64,000 bases of DNA, from assembly GCA_963662355.1 (NCBI GenBank), contig OY759361.1, positions 1,116,001 through 1,180,000 of the forward strand. The letters are read 5' to 3'. Positions within the stretch are counted from its first letter, which is position 1. Every line of letters starts with the position of its first letter. Positions 62,383-64,000 of this stretch are shown piece by piece. The position numbers were made by a program, and so were the translations under genes. This DNA comes from WTFY01 sp026713925 (lineage in GTDB: Bacteria > Pseudomonadota > Gammaproteobacteria > UBA4575). The notes below the pieces were generated by a model. The model saw only the letters and a program-made list of their open reading frames with translations. It was not told where the DNA came from and did not search any database.

Positions 62383-62408
62383 AAAGCCGTCCGAGGACGG
62401 CTTTTTTT
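62383..62408 (+). terminator. intrinsic terminator after the tRNA-like gene
   Basis: AAAGCCGTC / GACGGCTTT, 9 bp with a CGAG loop (62383-62404), followed by a T run to 62408. It ends the transcript of the winged-helix gene and the tRNA-like gene. Confidence 0.88.
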
Positions 62409-62474
62409 ATACACCATGAATATAATAAAAGTATAGGCACTTCACTGTAGCTAAAATTTCAGAAGGCAATACCG

Positions 62475-63035
62475 ATGTCGAACAACGACAACTTGAGGCA
62501 ATTCGTGGTTTTCGATGAAGATAAGCCCAGCGACTTTGACATGATGCTGGAAGCCATTGAGTTTATGCAGGAAGAACTTGGCGTTAGTTCGAACAAAGTA
62601 CCGAGTTCGTATGAGGATGCATTACGGATATATGCTGATCTGAAAACCAAGGTATTGCCTCCAACCGATGAACAACTGCGACAACTACAGGTGCTTTTAG
62701 AGCAAACAGGCAGCGTCTTGTCTGGCAAACTCCATTCAAGAGCCCAAGTATCGCTGCTGATCGAGGCCATGCAAGACAAGGCATTGGAGTCGTCACTGAC
62801 CGGGCACGACAAATGGAAGCAGCATGGTGGGACTGAGAAACCAAGGGAGCATCCATACAATTTTCAGGAGGGAAAGACACCAGCAATCCTTTGGACTGTG
62901 GTTGCAACTGTGGGAGTGGCAATGGTGGCTTGCAGTTTCTTTTGGCCCGACATCATGCTTGGGGTTTTCTACTTGATCTTTTTGATTGGTTTTGTGGTGG
63001 GTGGCGGCATCTGGGTGCTACGGCTTTGGAGATGA
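62475..63035 (+). CDS. uncharacterised protein with two C-terminal membrane helices
   Basis: 186 residues. The first 135 are polar and mainly helical (LEAIEFMQEELGV, DEQLRQLQVLLEQTGSV). Two membrane spans, ILWTVVATVGVAMVACSFFW and MLGVFYLIFLIGFVVGGGIW, then a short RLWR tail complete it. No known domain is recognised. It is the first of a run of small membrane or secreted proteins reaching the window end. Confidence 0.6.
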   Translation: MSNNDNLRQFVVFDEDKPSDFDMMLEAIEFMQEELGVSSNKVPSSYEDALRIYADLKTKVLPPTDEQLRQLQVLLEQTGSVLSGKLHSRAQVSLLIEAMQDKALESSLTGHDKWKQHGGTEKPREHPYNFQEGKTPAILWTVVATVGVAMVACSFFWPDIMLGVFYLIFLIGFVVGGGIWVLRLWR

Positions 63036-63151
63036 TGTTTTGTCCCCTGAGCTTGGTGAATAGGCAGGGACATCCTCTTACCGAGTGACGTTTGCAATGG
63101 CCCGGCACCTTTGCTCGGGCAACCACTATTGGCAACGAACGGGGAAACACT

Positions 63152-63472
63152 ATGAAGAAGTTTCTGCTCGCAGCCTGTATGGCTGCGCAACTCTATATGC
63201 CACTGGCGCATTCACAAAATTATCGGGATGAGATCATTGAGCATGCCATACGGCCATGCTATCTGGAGATTGTCAACCGGGACATACAGACCTACCGTGA
63301 ATTGGGCATGGATACGGAACAGGTGACTGATTTTCTCATGATAACGCAAGCCCAGACTGTAGACGATACGGTGGCTTCTTTTTTGCCGTTGGTCAGGGGT
63401 CAGGACCTGGCGACCAGAAAGGCGCTGTACAAAATTGGGTTGGCGCAGTGTTTACGGGGTAGCAGCCAATGA
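63152..63472 (+). CDS. small secreted protein of unknown function
   Basis: 106 residues from the ATG at 63152. A signal peptide (KKFLLAACMAAQLYMPLAHS) precedes a mature domain with two cysteines (RPCYLEI and AQCLRGS) that could form a disulfide in the periplasm. It overlaps the next gene by 4 bases. Not assigned to a family. Confidence 0.65.
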   Translation: MKKFLLAACMAAQLYMPLAHSQNYRDEIIEHAIRPCYLEIVNRDIQTYRELGMDTEQVTDFLMITQAQTVDDTVASFLPLVRGQDLATRKALYKIGLAQCLRGSSQ

Positions 63473-63657
63473 TCAAGTGCAGGGAGTGTCAACAAGAAAT
63501 CTCCAAATCAGCAAAGGCCTGTCCACACTGTGGGGCCAAAAAGCCTGCACAAGGCAAAGCACAGTATGGGCTGAACCAGCTTTCAAACTTTTGCTTCAAG
63601 CTAGGCGCGCTTTTGCTCATCATTGGGTTTGTAGTGTCATGCATGCTGGCACTATGA
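63469..63657 (+). CDS. zinc-ribbon protein with one membrane helix
   Basis: 62 residues. An N-terminal zinc ribbon, CRECQQEISKSAKACPHCG (C-x2-C...C-x2-C), is followed by a short linker and a single membrane span (LGALLLIIGFVVSCMLAL). Such proteins are common small inner-membrane factors of unknown role. The start overlaps the previous stop and its own stop overlaps the next start (ATGA), so the three genes are translationally coupled. Confidence 0.7.
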   Translation: MIKCRECQQEISKSAKACPHCGAKKPAQGKAQYGLNQLSNFCFKLGALLLIIGFVVSCMLAL

Positions 63658-64000
63658 AACAATTTCAGGTAGCACTTCTGACACTTTTACTTTTCGCTGT
63701 ACTTCTTGGTAATGTCCACGCATCACACGATGAAATTATATACCCAGCGAACCATCCACATGTTGCATGGAACGAGCTGCAGCCGGGCAAGATCTATCAC
63801 GTGATGAGTTCTGTTGAAATCAGGCACTTTCCACGTAATGAACTACCAGCGGGTGTGCCGGAGTACTATAGATACCGGACGGTGATTATGTCTGGGATCA
63901 TCAAGGTTTATGAAGTTGATCAGCGCAAAGAAGATGAGCCTTGGTACAGGATGAAATGGATCAAGCCTAGAACCATTGGTGACCAGGATGACATTCATGG
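63654..64000 (+). CDS. secreted protein of unknown function, C-terminus cut by window edge
   Basis: Open from the ATG at 63654 to the right edge, 115 codons. It begins with a signal peptide (KQFQVALLTLLLFAVLLG followed by NVHA); the mature part (DEIIYPANHPHVAWNEL, KIYHVMSSVEIRHFP) has no recognised domain. The start overlaps the zinc-ribbon gene stop, making it the third gene of a coupled cassette. Confidence 0.65.
   Translation, partial: MKQFQVALLTLLLFAVLLGNVHASHDEIIYPANHPHVAWNELQPGKIYHVMSSVEIRHFPRNELPAGVPEYYRYRTVIMSGIIKVYEVDQRKEDEPWYRMKWIKPRTIGDQDDIH

Overview
This window looks like the chromosome of a gammaproteobacterium, probably an uncultured or environmental one. The order gyrA-serC-pheA-tyrA-aroA-cmk-rpsA-ihfB-lapA-lapB, the trpS-scpA-scpB-rluB run and the ubiG-gph-yciK group are all typical of that class, and the core genes are moderately GC-rich. 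From about 50 kb the sequence becomes AT-rich, gene-poor and patchy, which is an accessory (island) region.

Layout. 1-1.5 kb: start of a bufferin-type operon (truncated DUF692 enzyme and its DUF2282 precursor) and a molybdenum-carrier-like protein. 1.6-16.6 kb: central and amino-acid metabolism (pckG, mazG, nadC, an alanine/Na symporter, an EgtD-like methyltransferase, argD-argF, a PuuD-like membrane protein, a hydantoinase B homologue, an asparagine-synthase-type amidotransferase, grxD, rnt, argG). 16.6-25.4 kb: mlaA, two uncharacterised genes, folE, yciI, then the chain yciO / site-2 protease / trpS / scpA / scpB / rluB / endonuclease III-like. 25.4-31.5 kb: a minus-strand operon mtaD-like / ubiG / gph / rmuC / yciK, with mtnA divergent. 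31.7-46.5 kb: gyrA, serC, three exosortase-A-associated genes (acyl carrier protein, PLP decarboxylase, acyl-CoA ligase), the aromatic pathway, rpsA, ihfB, lapAB. 46.7-50.0 kb: a long YeiH-type transporter with a 42-residue membrane protein and a UspA protein, then an SRPBCC-like and a DUF1499 protein.

Accessory part, 50-64 kb. A nuclease-helicase fusion (DUF2075 type) precedes a 3' fragment of tRNA-Asn, which sits beside a tyrosine integrase and so marks an integration boundary. To its right lie an excisionase-like protein, a protein resembling the A subunit of type IIB topoisomerases (Mini-A-like), a hairpin-rich noncoding stretch, a ribbon-helix-helix gene with repeated operator-like sites, a terminase-small-subunit-like gene, a decayed IS3 transposase, an overlapping pair of a C5-cytosine DNA methyltransferase and a GHKL (Hsp90/MutL-like) ATPase, a 959-base stretch without genes, and a winged-helix gene. 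That gene is followed directly by a tRNA-Arg-like gene whose anticodon loop carries about 37 extra bases. The window ends in small secreted or membrane proteins of unknown function.

The most unusual items are the interrupted tRNA, the methyltransferase-GHKL pair next to a Mini-A-like protein, and the structured intergenic RNA candidate. No CRISPR array or rRNA gene was seen.
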